64,000 nucleotides of DNA from Aliikangiella sp965214955. GTDB taxonomy: Bacteria; Pseudomonadota; Gammaproteobacteria; Enterobacterales; Kangiellaceae. Positions 44,096-52,735 of the stretch are shown here, in pieces. Position 1 is the first letter of the stretch. Every line of letters begins with the position of its first letter. The DNA lies in assembly GCA_965214955.1 (NCBI GenBank), contig CBDCCU010000007.1:124001-188000 (forward strand). The letters are read 5' to 3'. The position numbers and the translations under genes are program-made. The notes under the pieces were generated by a model, which had not been told where the DNA came from, ran no database searches, and saw only the letters and a list, made by a program, of their open reading frames with translations.

Positions 44096-46474
44096 TTAGT
44101 CTCTCAATACTGCACTTAGCTTATCTTGCAACGTTGCGATAATGCGATCTAATGTTTTATTTATCTCGGCATCTTTAAATGTTCTGTCATTCCGTTGCAG
44201 AGTGAAGCCAATTGCAACACTTTTATAACCTGGCTCAATTCCTTTACCGCGATAAATATCGAATATTACAATATTATTTAGCCAATGTTTTGCCGTTTGT
44301 CCAATTAAATCAACAATTTGCGTAGAAGTCACGCTTTCTTTTACTAAAATCGCTAAATCTCGACGAATAGTTGGAAATTTTGACAAAGGGTTAAACTGAG
44401 GAATTTTTCTTGCTAAAACACGTTTTAACTCAATTTCAAATACATAGGCTGTGTGCTCTAAGCCAAATTCTTTTTGTGTTTTTGGGTGTAATTTTCCAAT
44501 ATAGCCACAAGGTTTACCATTTTTTAAGATCTGAGCAGTTTGTCCAGGGTGCAAACCATTACGTTCACTCGCAACAAAACTAAACTGATCTTTCGATTGA
44601 CCTAAATTAAATACCGCTTCTAAATCGCCTTTTAAGTCAAAAAAATCAACGAAATTGTTTTGAGCTTCCCAGTTTTCTTGCTCTCTTCTACCTGCTATAA
44701 CCCCTGAAATAACTTGAGTTTGCACTAAACCTTCATCGCTTGGCACAAACTTAAGTCCTGTTTCAAAAATTCTTATCATATCTTGCTGACGCTTAAGGTT
44801 ATAGTCTACAGCCCTTAATAACCCTGGCCATAAAGAAGTACGCATTACCCCTAGTTCTGATGAAATAGGATTCAGTAATGCTAATGGCTCTATGTTTGGA
44901 TCAATCAGTTGCTGGGATTCTTTATCAATGAAGGTATAAGTTATCGCTTCTTGATAGCCGCGATGAGCAAATAGTTTAGCCAATTGAAACTTTTGCAATT
45001 GCTTTTCGGGTTGCCTTATCATTGCCATTTCACCAACAGGCTTGCGGCTTGGAACCTTGTTATAGCCGTATATGCGCACAATTTCTTCAATTAAATCAGC
45101 TTCAATCGAAATATCAAAACGCTGACTAGGAATATCCACTAACCAGCCTTCATCATTAGATGTCAGTTTCATACCTAAGCGAGTGAGAATATCTTCTACT
45201 TGAGAGTCCGCAACTTCAATGCCTAACAAGCGCTTAATACGTTCGCGCCTTAGATTAACGCTTTTAGCTTGAGGGAAATGCTCTTTACTTATTTGATCAA
45301 CAATAGGACCTGCTTCGCCGCCAACTATTGACTGTAATAATTCGGTTGCACGCTCAATAACATCTGCACAAAGGTTATAATCAACTCCTCGCTCAAAGCG
45401 ATGAGAAGCATCGGTATGTAAGCCGTAGCTTCTGGCTTTACCAGCAATGGCAACAGGCTCCCAATGTGCGACTTCTAATAAGAGATCTTTGGTATTGTCG
45501 TTAATACCAGAGTATTTACCGCCCATAATTCCAGCCATTGACAATGCTTTTTTATCATCAGCAACAACTAATGTATCTTCTTGTAACTCGATTTCTTTTT
45601 CGTCTAATAAAATCAGTTTTTCGCCTTTTACTGCATGGCGAATATTAATACTTCCCTCTACATTGTTAAGATCAAACGCATGCATTGGATGACCAAGCTC
45701 TAGCATTACATAGTTAGTTACATCAACTACAGCATCAATACTGCGAATGTCTGACGCTGCCAGTCTGGCAACCATCCAACTGGGAGTGGGTTTATTAATG
45801 TCTACATTTTTAAGTATTCTTGCAACAAACCTTGGGTTTGCTTTTGGTGCAGATAAGGTTACCTTAACTTTATCGTCAATGGTGACTTTAGCGGGCTTAA
45901 TGTTGATAAAATCAACCTGCGTTTGAGTTAATACACCAACTTCGGTAGCAACCCCTTTCATTCCTAAGCAGTCGCCACGGTTGGGGGTTAAATCAACGTC
46001 TATTGCGTTATCTTTAAGTCCTAAATGCTCAACAAGCTGAGTGCCTAGTATAGCATCATCGACCAGCTCCATAATGCCATCTGATTCTTCAGACATCTCA
46101 AGTTCTTTACCCGAACAAAGCATTCCAAATGAATGTACGCCACGCATTTTGGCTTTTTTAATTTTAAAATCACCGGGTAGTTTTGATCCAATAGTCGCAA
46201 CGGCCACTTTTATGCCTTCTCTTGCATTTGGTGCGCCACAGATAATTTGTAGATTTTCATCGGTGCCAACATTAACCGAGCAAACTTGAAGCTTATCGGC
46301 CTCTGGATGCTTTTCGGCTTTTTCTATTTGACCTACCACAACACCTTCTAATTCTGCACCAATGGTTTCAACACCATCGACCTCTAAGCCAGCCATGGTA
46401 AGCGTTGCAACTAATTCTTCGGTAGAAATACTAGGATTTACCCAAGTTCTTAACCACTTTTCACTAATTTTCAT
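44096..46474 (-). CDS. pheT: Phenylalanyl-tRNA synthetase beta subunit
   Basis: The 792-residue beta subunit of the PheRS tetramer, with an N-terminal EMAP/tRNA-binding domain (LEGVVVGQIEKAEKHPEADK), the B3/B4 editing domain (VDVTNYVMLELGHPMHAFD), B5, the core and a C-terminal ferredoxin-like anticodon-binding domain. It is intact and full length. An unusual 620-bp repeat-bearing spacer separates it from pheS, while ihfA follows after 2 bp. Confidence 0.96.
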   Translation of the reverse strand: MKISEKWLRTWVNPSISTEELVATLTMAGLEVDGVETIGAELEGVVVGQIEKAEKHPEADKLQVCSVNVGTDENLQIICGAPNAREGIKVAVATIGSKLPGDFKIKKAKMRGVHSFGMLCSGKELEMSEESDGIMELVDDAILGTQLVEHLGLKDNAIDVDLTPNRGDCLGMKGVATEVGVLTQTQVDFINIKPAKVTIDDKVKVTLSAPKANPRFVARILKNVDINKPTPSWMVARLAASDIRSIDAVVDVTNYVMLELGHPMHAFDLNNVEGSINIRHAVKGEKLILLDEKEIELQEDTLVVADDKKALSMAGIMGGKYSGINDNTKDLLLEVAHWEPVAIAGKARSYGLHTDASHRFERGVDYNLCADVIERATELLQSIVGGEAGPIVDQISKEHFPQAKSVNLRRERIKRLLGIEVADSQVEDILTRLGMKLTSNDEGWLVDIPSQRFDISIEADLIEEIVRIYGYNKVPSRKPVGEMAMIRQPEKQLQKFQLAKLFAHRGYQEAITYTFIDKESQQLIDPNIEPLALLNPISSELGVMRTSLWPGLLRAVDYNLKRQQDMIRIFETGLKFVPSDEGLVQTQVISGVIAGRREQENWEAQNNFVDFFDLKGDLEAVFNLGQSKDQFSFVASERNGLHPGQTAQILKNGKPCGYIGKLHPKTQKEFGLEHTAYVFEIELKRVLARKIPQFNPLSKFPTIRRDLAILVKESVTSTQIVDLIGQTAKHWLNNIVIFDIYRGKGIEPGYKSVAIGFTLQRNDRTFKDAEINKTLDRIIATLQDKLSAVLRD

Positions 46475-46529
46475 TTTTTGTATTTCCGAATTGATATTCG
46501 ATTAATCTTTAATATGTTTTAACTTAAAG

Positions 46530-47085
46530 GATCTTCCCTCTTCCAAAGTGAAGGAGTATTCCTTGTCCCCTTTCCTTTAAAGGAGAGGGTTAGGGAGAGG
46601 TAGTAATGTTGAACTTTAACCTTTAAAACTCAAATTAAAGCCTTTTCCCTCTCCCCCGCCCTCTCCCTAAGGGAGAGGGGGTATTCTTTGTCCCCTCTCC
46701 TGTGAAGGAGAGGGTTAGGGAGAGGTAGATAAGCTAAACTTTTACTCTTAAGCCCAACTTTAAAGCCTCTTCCCTCTCCCCAGCCCTCTCCCTAAGGGAG
46801 AGGGGGTATTCTTTGTCCCCTCTCCTGTGAAGGAGAGGGTTAGGGAGAGGTAGATAAGCTAAACTTTTACTCTTAAGCCCAACTTTAAAACCTCTTCCCT
46901 CTCCCCAGCCCTCTCCCTAAGGGAGAGGGAGTATTCTTTGTCCCCTCTCCTATGAAAGAGAGGGTTAGGGAGAGGTAGATAAGCTAAACTTTTACTCTTT
47001 AAGCCCAACTTTAAAACCTCTTCCCTCTCCCCAGCCCTCTCTCTAAGGGAGAGGGGATATTCTTTTTTCTCTCCTTTAAAAGAAG
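46530..47085. repeat. Tandem ~125-bp hairpin repeat array between pheS and pheT
   Basis: The CCTCTTCCCTCTCCCC landmark recurs at about 46646, 46771, 46896 and 47022, giving a period of 125-126 bp, with a degenerate partial unit to the left from about 46530. Each unit contains a near-perfect inverted repeat CCCTCTCCCTAAGGGAGAGG and a second one (CCCTCTCCTGTGAAGGAGAGGG), joined by a linker including GATAAGCTAAACTTTTACTC. Units are almost identical, so the array arose by recent tandem duplication. It has no coding capacity and would place several strong hairpins in the pheS-pheT mRNA. Confidence 0.9.
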
Positions 47086-47097
47086 TTAGGTATTAAC

Positions 47098-48120
47098 CTA
47101 ATTAAACTGCTTTAAAAAACGTAAATCATTTTCAAAGAACAGCCTTAAATCATTTACGCCATATCTCAGCATAGTCATTCGCTCAACACCCATTCCAAAG
47201 GCATAGCCGCTATATTCTTCGCTATCAATGCCAACCGATTTTAGAACATTAGGATGAACCATTCCTGCACCTAAAATTTCAAGCCAACCAGTATGGCTAC
47301 ATACTCGGCAACCTTTACCCGAACACATTACACACTCAATATCCACCTCAGCCGAAGGCTCTGTAAATGGAAAATACGATGGTCTAAAGCGAACGGCTAA
47401 ATTATCATTTTCAAAAAAGTGTTTTAAAAACTCGTCTAAAACACCTTTAAGATCAGCAAATGAAGTGCTTTTATCAACCAATAAGCCTTCTACTTGGTGA
47501 AACATTGGGGTGTGGGTTAGATCAGAGTCGCAACGATAAACTCGCCCTGGCGCAATAATTTTTACTGGCGGTGCTTTCTTTTCCATAGTCCGAATTTGCA
47601 CTGGTGAAGTATGGGTTCTTAAAAGATCACCATTACCAAAGTAAAAGGTATCGTGCATTGCTCTAGCAGGGTGATGCCCAGGGATATTTAAGGCTTCAAA
47701 GTTATGATAATCATCTTCAACCTCTGGCCCTTCTTCTACTGAAAAGCCCACTTGAGAAAAATAGTTAACAATTCGCTCTAAAGTGCGATTAACTGGATGT
47801 AACCCGCCAACATTAGCGTTTCTGCCTGCCAGAGTTACATCAATGGACTCATCGGCTAGTTGCTGCTCAATGGCATGAAGCTCGAACTTCTCTTTTTGTG
47901 AATCAAGTGCTGCTTGAATTTGTTTTTTGGCTTTATTAATTGCCGCACCAACTAATGGGCGCTCTTCAGCGGGCAAACTGCCTAAGCTTTTAAGTTGTAG
48001 GGTAAGCTCACCTTTTTTACCTAAAAACTCTACTTTTACTTGTTCAAGTGCTTGCAAGTTGGAGGTTTGATTAGCCGCATCAAGCCCTCGCTGTAATAGT
48101 TCATCAACTGTTGTAGACAT
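47098..48120 (-). CDS. pheS: Phenylalanyl-tRNA synthetase alpha subunit
   Basis: The 340-residue catalytic subunit of PheRS. It has an N-terminal coiled coil (about 1-90), then class II motifs: HPVNRTLERI, motif 2 FHQVEGLLVD, FRPSYFPFTEPSAEVD and the motif 3 GMGVERMTMLRYG. It follows rplT, as in other gammaproteobacteria, but with a terminator in the 215-bp gap. Confidence 0.96.
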   Translation of the reverse strand: MSTTVDELLQRGLDAANQTSNLQALEQVKVEFLGKKGELTLQLKSLGSLPAEERPLVGAAINKAKKQIQAALDSQKEKFELHAIEQQLADESIDVTLAGRNANVGGLHPVNRTLERIVNYFSQVGFSVEEGPEVEDDYHNFEALNIPGHHPARAMHDTFYFGNGDLLRTHTSPVQIRTMEKKAPPVKIIAPGRVYRCDSDLTHTPMFHQVEGLLVDKSTSFADLKGVLDEFLKHFFENDNLAVRFRPSYFPFTEPSAEVDIECVMCSGKGCRVCSHTGWLEILGAGMVHPNVLKSVGIDSEEYSGYAFGMGVERMTMLRYGVNDLRLFFENDLRFLKQFN

Positions 48121-48253
48121 TCAAATTTACCGTTTAATTAAATCAAATATTTCTATGAACACTAAATGGGTTCAAAGTACTAACCAATCGAGACTATTGC
48201 ATTATAATTAACTCAATAGCCTATTGGTTAAAACTCTATTTAGTGCTTTTTAA

Positions 48254-48285
48254 TAAAAAAAGGGAAGGACAATTGCCCTTCCCTC
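48254..48285 (-). terminator. Terminator after rplT
   Basis: Read on the minus strand: AGGGAAGGGCAATTG-TCCTTCCCT then TTTTTTTATT. The strong stem (48261-48284) lies between rplT and pheS and may attenuate pheST. Confidence 0.8.
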
Positions 48286-48335
48286 TATAACGCATTTTTA
48301 GCTTTGAGCAATGCTCAAATTAAAATTAGCGATGT

Positions 48336-48692
48336 CTAAGCTAGAGCAGCTTTTGCTTTTTCGATTAAAGTTGCGAAAGCTTCTTTATCGAATACAGCAA
48401 TATCAGCCAAAATTTTACGGTCGATAGCAATAGATGCTTTTTTCAAACCGTTGATAAATTGGCTATAAGACATACCATTAACACGCGCTTCAGCATTAAT
48501 ACGTTGGATCCATAAAGCACGGAACTGACGCTTACGCTGTTTGCGGTCACGGTAAGCATATTGAGCTGCTTTGGTTACCGCTTGCTTTGCAACGCGGTAA
48601 ACACGGCTACGAGCTCCGTAATAACCTTTTGCTGCTTTTAAGACTTTTTTATGACGCTTATGGGCGGTCACACCACGTTTAACTCTTGGCAT
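48336..48692 (-). CDS. rplT: 50S ribosomal protein L20
   Basis: A 118-residue ribosomal protein, basic throughout, with MPRVKRGVTAHKRHKKVLK and RDRKQRKRQFRALWIQRINA. L20 is needed for early 50S assembly and represses its own operon by binding mRNA upstream of rpmI. It is 18 bp from rpmI. Confidence 0.98.
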   Translation of the reverse strand: MPRVKRGVTAHKRHKKVLKAAKGYYGARSRVYRVAKQAVTKAAQYAYRDRKQRKRQFRALWIQRINAEARVNGMSYSQFINGLKKASIAIDRKILADIAVFDKEAFATLIEKAKAALA

Positions 48693-48710
48693 TATTTATT
48701 TCTCCCATTC

Positions 48711-48908
48711 TTACGCGTAAGGTAGTTGACGATTTAACTGTTCAACATCTGCCGGATGTACCATCTCCATACCACGAAGATGACGCTTCCGCTTAGTGCT
48801 CTTTTTAGTAAGAATGTGGCGACGATGCGACTGAGCGTGCTTGAAACCACCTTTACCAGTTTTCTTGAAGCGCTTAGCTGCTCCACTATCTGATTTTATC
48901 TTTGGCAT
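48711..48908 (-). CDS. rpmI: 50S ribosomal protein L35
   Basis: A 65-residue ribosomal protein (MPKIKSDSGAAKRFKKTGKG, with HILTKKSTKRKRHLRG). It is preceded by a 240-bp gap from infC that holds the hairpin listed next, the region where L20 binds in other bacteria. Confidence 0.97.
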   Translation of the reverse strand: MPKIKSDSGAAKRFKKTGKGGFKHAQSHRRHILTKKSTKRKRHLRGMEMVHPADVEQLNRQLPYA

Positions 48909-49082
48909 TGTTATTTACTCCAATAGTTTATTGACTAGCAACTGTAGGTCGATTTAATTCAATAATTTATCAAATTAAAACAGTTTAGTTACCTAACAGT
49001 GCCTATTTACAAGAAGCTAAAGTTTAAAAAAATTAACTTCTCAACCAGCCCATACGGGGTTGCCAAAAACCTCGCATAGACA

Positions 49083-49116
49083 AAACAGCCAATGATAATT
49101 AAATCACTGGCTGTTT
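49083..49116 (-). promoter_or_regulatory. Hairpin between infC and rpmI (attenuator or L20 operator part)
   Basis: On the minus strand AAACAGCCAGTGAT pairs with ATCATTGGCTGTTT across a short loop and is followed by TGT. It lies 33 bp after the infC stop. It may be a terminator/attenuator separating infC from rpmI-rplT, or part of the leader structure used for L20 autorepression. Confidence 0.5.
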
Positions 49117-49148
49117 ATTCTTTTAACTGCCCGTTATTTAACGAATAG

Positions 49149-49694
49149 TTACTTTTTCTTTTTAGGCGCCAAAACCATCATCATTTGGCGACCTTCTAAT
49201 TTAGGTCGTGCTTCAACGTCACTTAGCTCGGCTAAGTCTTTTTCTACACGCCCCATTAATTCCATTCCAAGCTCTTTATGAGCCATTTCTCTACCACGGA
49301 ACCTTACCGTAATTTTGGTTTTATCACCCGCTTCTAAGAACTCTTTTAGTTTTCTTATTTTAACGTTGTAATCACCAATGTCTGTTCCTGGCCTAAACTT
49401 AATTTCTTTAACATGAACAATAGTCTGTTTCTTTTTAGCAGCCGCTTTGGCTTTCTTTTGCTCAAAAACATACTTACCATAATCCATCACCTTACATACT
49501 GGCGGCTCAGCCCCAGGAGATACCTCAACAAGGTCTAGATTTTGCTCTTCGGCAGCACTAATGGCTTGGTTTATCGGAACAACTCCTACCGCTTCTCCAT
49601 CGGCTCCTATTAAGCGAACTTCTCTAGCGGTGATTTCGTCATTGATTTTTGCACGTTGCTCTTTAGCACTTGGCTTTGGTCTTGCTCTTTTAAT
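49149..49694 (-). CDS. infC: Translation initiation factor IF-3 with AUU start
   Basis: IF-3 checks initiation codons and keeps 30S subunits free. Homology runs well upstream of the first ATG (MMDYGKYVF), covering AKINDEITAREVRLIGADGE and ISAAEEQNLDLVEVSPGAEP, to position 49694. There ATT AAA AGA GCA begins the protein 6 bp behind AGAGGAA. This gives 181 residues, the normal IF-3 length. The rare AUU start is conserved in infC because IF-3 itself discriminates against it, giving autoregulation. The gene follows thrS. Confidence 0.93.
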   Translation of the reverse strand: MKRARPKPSAKEQRAKINDEITAREVRLIGADGEAVGVVPINQAISAAEEQNLDLVEVSPGAEPPVCKVMDYGKYVFEQKKAKAAAKKKQTIVHVKEIKFRPGTDIGDYNVKIRKLKEFLEAGDKTKITVRFRGREMAHKELGMELMGRVEKDLAELSDVEARPKLEGRQMMMVLAPKKKK

Positions 49695-49750
49695 GTTAAA
49701 ATTCCTCTATTAATTATTACCTATACAACTTGTTAGCTGATTAACCGATA

Positions 49751-51670
49751 CTATTCTTGATAATCGGCTTTCAGCTTAATATCAGCATTCATTTGCTCAA
49801 TAAGAGCTTCAATACTCACACTACCTAAATCTTTTCCTGATCGAGTTCTAACCGATAAAGTGTTGTTTTCAACTTCTTTATCACCCGCAACTAAAAGATA
49901 AGGAACACGTTGCAATGTATGTTGGCGAATTTTAAAGCCGATCTTCTCGTTTCTCAAGTCCGAATTTACTCTAAACCCTTGAGAATTCAAAATATTTGTA
50001 CATTTTTGCACATATTCGGCCTGTTTATCGGTAATATTCATAATTACGGCTTGAGTTGGTGCAAGCCAAGGCGGAAATTTGCCCGCGTATTCTTCGATTA
50101 AAATACCAATAAATCGCTCTAACGATCCTAAAACAGCGCGGTGGATCATAACAGGAACTTTTTTGCTTCCATCTTCGGCAACATATTCTGCACCCAATCT
50201 ACCCGGCATTGAAAAGTCGAGTTGAACGGTTCCGCATTGCCATATGCGATCTAGGCAATCTCTTAGGGCAAATTCAATTTTAGGCCCATAAAACGCCCCT
50301 TCGCCAGGTTGCAGCTGATAGTCAATATTTTTAGATGCTAAGGCATCGGCCAATGCTTTTTCGCTACGATCCCATATTTCATCATCACCAACCCGTTTTT
50401 CAGGGCGAGTAGATAATTTAATTTCGATATTTTTAAAGCCAAAGTCTGCATAAACCGCATAAATCATATCAATTAATACGCTAACTTCTTGCTGAATTTG
50501 CTCTTCGGTACAAAACACATGAGCATCATCTTGAGTAAAGCTACGTACACGCATTAAACCGTGCAGTGCACCCGATGGTTCATTGCGGTGACAAGAGCCA
50601 AATTCGGCAATTCTAAGCGGCAAATCGCGATAGGATTTTAACCCTTGGTTATAAATTAAAATATGCCCTGGGCAGTTCATAGGCTTTACTGCATAAGTAC
50701 GATTTTCGGACTCAGTGGTAAACATATCGTCTTTAAATTTTTCCCAATGCCCTGACTTTTCCCACAAAGTACGGTCAAGCACTTGTGGTGCTTTAACTTC
50801 TTGATAGTTATGCTCTTTTAGCACTTGTCTGATATAAGCTTCGAGCTCTTTAAAAATAGTCCAGCCGTTGTTATGCCAAAACACCATGCCGGGTGACTCT
50901 TCTTGAAAGTGGAAAAGCTCTAAATGTTTACCAAGCTTTCTGTGATCGCGCTTTTCCGCTTCTTCTAAACGATTTAAATAAGCTTTAAGATCTTTTTTAT
51001 TTGCCCAGCAAGTCCCATAAACCCGTTGTAGCATTTCATTATTAGAGTCGCCGCGCCAATAAGCACCAGCCACTTTCATTAATTTAAACGCCTTTAAACG
51101 CCCTGTGCTTGGCACATGAGGACCACGACATAAGTCAATAAAGTCACCTTGTTTATACAAAGAAATCTCTTCATTACCTGGAATACTAGCAATAATTTCG
51201 GCTTTATAGGCTTCGCCCATATCCTTAAAAAAGTTTACCGCCTCATCTCTTAACATCACAGAGCGTTCAACGGTATAGTTCGCTTTAGCTAGCTCAGCCA
51301 TTTTCTTTTCAATAGCGGTTAAATCTTCTGGGGTAAAAGGACGCTCGTAAGCAAAATCATAATAAAAACCATGATCAATCACCGGACCAATAGTAACCTG
51401 AGCGTCAGGAAACAGAGATTTAACCGCCTGAGCTAAAAGATGAGCACAAGAATGGCGCAATACTTCTAATCCAGCTTCATCGCGCTCGGTAATAATTGCT
51501 AAGTTGACGTCATTTTCGATCATAAAGGCCGTATCTACCGCAGTTCCATTAACTTCTCCAGCTAATGCCGCTTTTGCTAAACCAGGACCAATATCGGCAG
51601 CAACATCAAATACGCTAACTGCTTGCTGAAATTCTCTTTTACTACCATCAGGTAGCGTCACAATAGGCAT
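49751..51670 (-). CDS. thrS: Threonyl-tRNA synthetase
   Basis: A full 639-residue class II synthetase. It has a TGS domain (1-62), an editing domain (HSCAHLLAQAVK with the zinc-site histidines; about 65-225) and a catalytic core with the zinc ligand in MNCPGHILIYN, the RNEPSGALHGLMRVRSFTQDDAH motif 2 and HRAVLGSLERF motif 3. The C-terminal anticodon-binding domain is complete. It heads the thrS-infC-rpmI-rplT-pheST-ihfA cluster. Confidence 0.97.
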   Translation of the reverse strand: MPIVTLPDGSKREFQQAVSVFDVAADIGPGLAKAALAGEVNGTAVDTAFMIENDVNLAIITERDEAGLEVLRHSCAHLLAQAVKSLFPDAQVTIGPVIDHGFYYDFAYERPFTPEDLTAIEKKMAELAKANYTVERSVMLRDEAVNFFKDMGEAYKAEIIASIPGNEEISLYKQGDFIDLCRGPHVPSTGRLKAFKLMKVAGAYWRGDSNNEMLQRVYGTCWANKKDLKAYLNRLEEAEKRDHRKLGKHLELFHFQEESPGMVFWHNNGWTIFKELEAYIRQVLKEHNYQEVKAPQVLDRTLWEKSGHWEKFKDDMFTTESENRTYAVKPMNCPGHILIYNQGLKSYRDLPLRIAEFGSCHRNEPSGALHGLMRVRSFTQDDAHVFCTEEQIQQEVSVLIDMIYAVYADFGFKNIEIKLSTRPEKRVGDDEIWDRSEKALADALASKNIDYQLQPGEGAFYGPKIEFALRDCLDRIWQCGTVQLDFSMPGRLGAEYVAEDGSKKVPVMIHRAVLGSLERFIGILIEEYAGKFPPWLAPTQAVIMNITDKQAEYVQKCTNILNSQGFRVNSDLRNEKIGFKIRQHTLQRVPYLLVAGDKEVENNTLSVRTRSGKDLGSVSIEALIEQMNADIKLKADYQE

Positions 51671-51768
51671 TTTTTATTTAACCCTTTTTTATTTGACTCG
51701 TTAATAATCACTAGAAACAATGCGGCGGATAATAGCTAATTAGCGCTTTGAAAGCAAAGAAAACTCTA

Positions 51769-52034
51769 CATACCCGCTCTCCTTCAAGATCTTGTTTCAG
51801 TGTTCAGCCAAAAAGCCTTGAACAAGTCGCAGCTTGCAGGAAATAGTAATCCCTTTTCAAAAGCTGTAACGCAGTGCAAGTTTTTTTGCTGAGCACCCGA
51901 GGAGCAAGGCAGTAAGCCAACCTCTTCTCCGTTATCAATACTTGAATTAGAATAACTAGTTCTTCGCATTAATGCCTCAAATAGGATAGCTTACTGACTT
52001 GCTGAAACATGCATCTTGAAGGAGAACGGATATA
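51769..52034 (-). mobile_element. 266-bp MITE-like element, inverted copy
   Basis: Same family as 368-633 and 58759-59024 but in the opposite orientation: it begins CATACCCGCTCTCCTTCAAG and ends CTTGAAGGAGAACGGATATA. Internal landmarks appear reversed (GGCTTACTGC-type and AGCTTGCAGG arms). It occupies most of the 463-bp gap between thrS and the divergent UDG-family gene, so it sits in their shared promoter region. Confidence 0.85.
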
Positions 52035-52093
52035 AATACCTATTTACTCATTAGTGCTATTATGGTTATCGTTATTTCTCTTAAATCTTTTAA

Positions 52094-52115
52094 AATATGC
52101 CCGCTCTACTTCAAC
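52094..52115 (+). mobile_element. Solo MITE terminal repeat upstream of the UDG-family gene
   Basis: AATATGCCCGCTCTACTTCAAC matches the MITE terminal repeat with one change (TATGCCC for TATACCC). It lies 18 bp before the downstream start codon and 60 bp from the larger MITE copy. Confidence 0.55.
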
Positions 52116-52133
52116 CAATTAAACTGACTAGAT

Positions 52134-52709
52134 ATGATTCATCTACCAATAATTAATAAAGTAAAAGCTTGTCAGCTATGCACAAACCTGCCTTTAAAAC
52201 CAAAACCTATTTTACAGCTAGATGCTCAGGCAAAAATTTTAATTGCAGGTCAAGCACCGGGCAAAATAACTCACCATAAAGGGGTTCCTTTTGATGATCC
52301 TTCTGGTAACCGTTTAAGAGATTGGCTGGGAATAGATAGAGCTACATTTTACAACGATAAACAAATTGCTATTTTACCAATGGCATTTTGCTATCCTGGC
52401 AGTGGTAAAAATGGTGATTTACCGCCACCAGCTCAATGTGCAACACAATGGCGAAAGCCTTTATTAAATTGTCTGCCCAATATTGAGCTTACGTTGGTTA
52501 TTGGGAAGTACGCCATTGATTATCACCTTGGCAATCAGCAAGCAAAAAACCTTACCGAAACAGTGAAACAATGGCGCCGCTTTTGGCCTACAATACTGCC
52601 AATGCCGCACCCTAGCCCGCGTAATAATCGTTGGCTTAAAAATAATCCATGGTTTGCTAGTGAGATCTTACCCAAATTAAAACAACAGGTTTCTTTGTTG
52701 ATAAACTAA
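52134..52709 (+). CDS. Uracil-DNA glycosylase-superfamily protein
   Basis: A 191-residue member of the UDG fold. Motif 1 is ILIAGQAPGKITHHKGVPFDDPSGNRL (about 40-65), and motif 2 is in LPMPHPSPRNNRW near residue 165. It also has KVKACQLCTNLPL at the N-terminus, but not the four-cysteine FeS pattern of family 4 enzymes, so it is more like the COG1573 uncharacterised branch. Base-excision activity is plausible but unproven. The promoter region contains a MITE and a solo MITE end. Confidence 0.8.
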   Translation: MIHLPIINKVKACQLCTNLPLKPKPILQLDAQAKILIAGQAPGKITHHKGVPFDDPSGNRLRDWLGIDRATFYNDKQIAILPMAFCYPGSGKNGDLPPPAQCATQWRKPLLNCLPNIELTLVIGKYAIDYHLGNQQAKNLTETVKQWRRFWPTILPMPHPSPRNNRWLKNNPWFASEILPKLKQQVSLLIN

Positions 52710-52735
52710 GATCTCTTTTCAATTGTTTCTAACTT

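Noticed and set aside
46530..47085. Possible CRISPR array between pheS and pheT
   Set aside because: The repeats are about 125 bp with no distinct spacers; linkers are identical in each unit and no cas genes are nearby. It is a tandem hairpin repeat.
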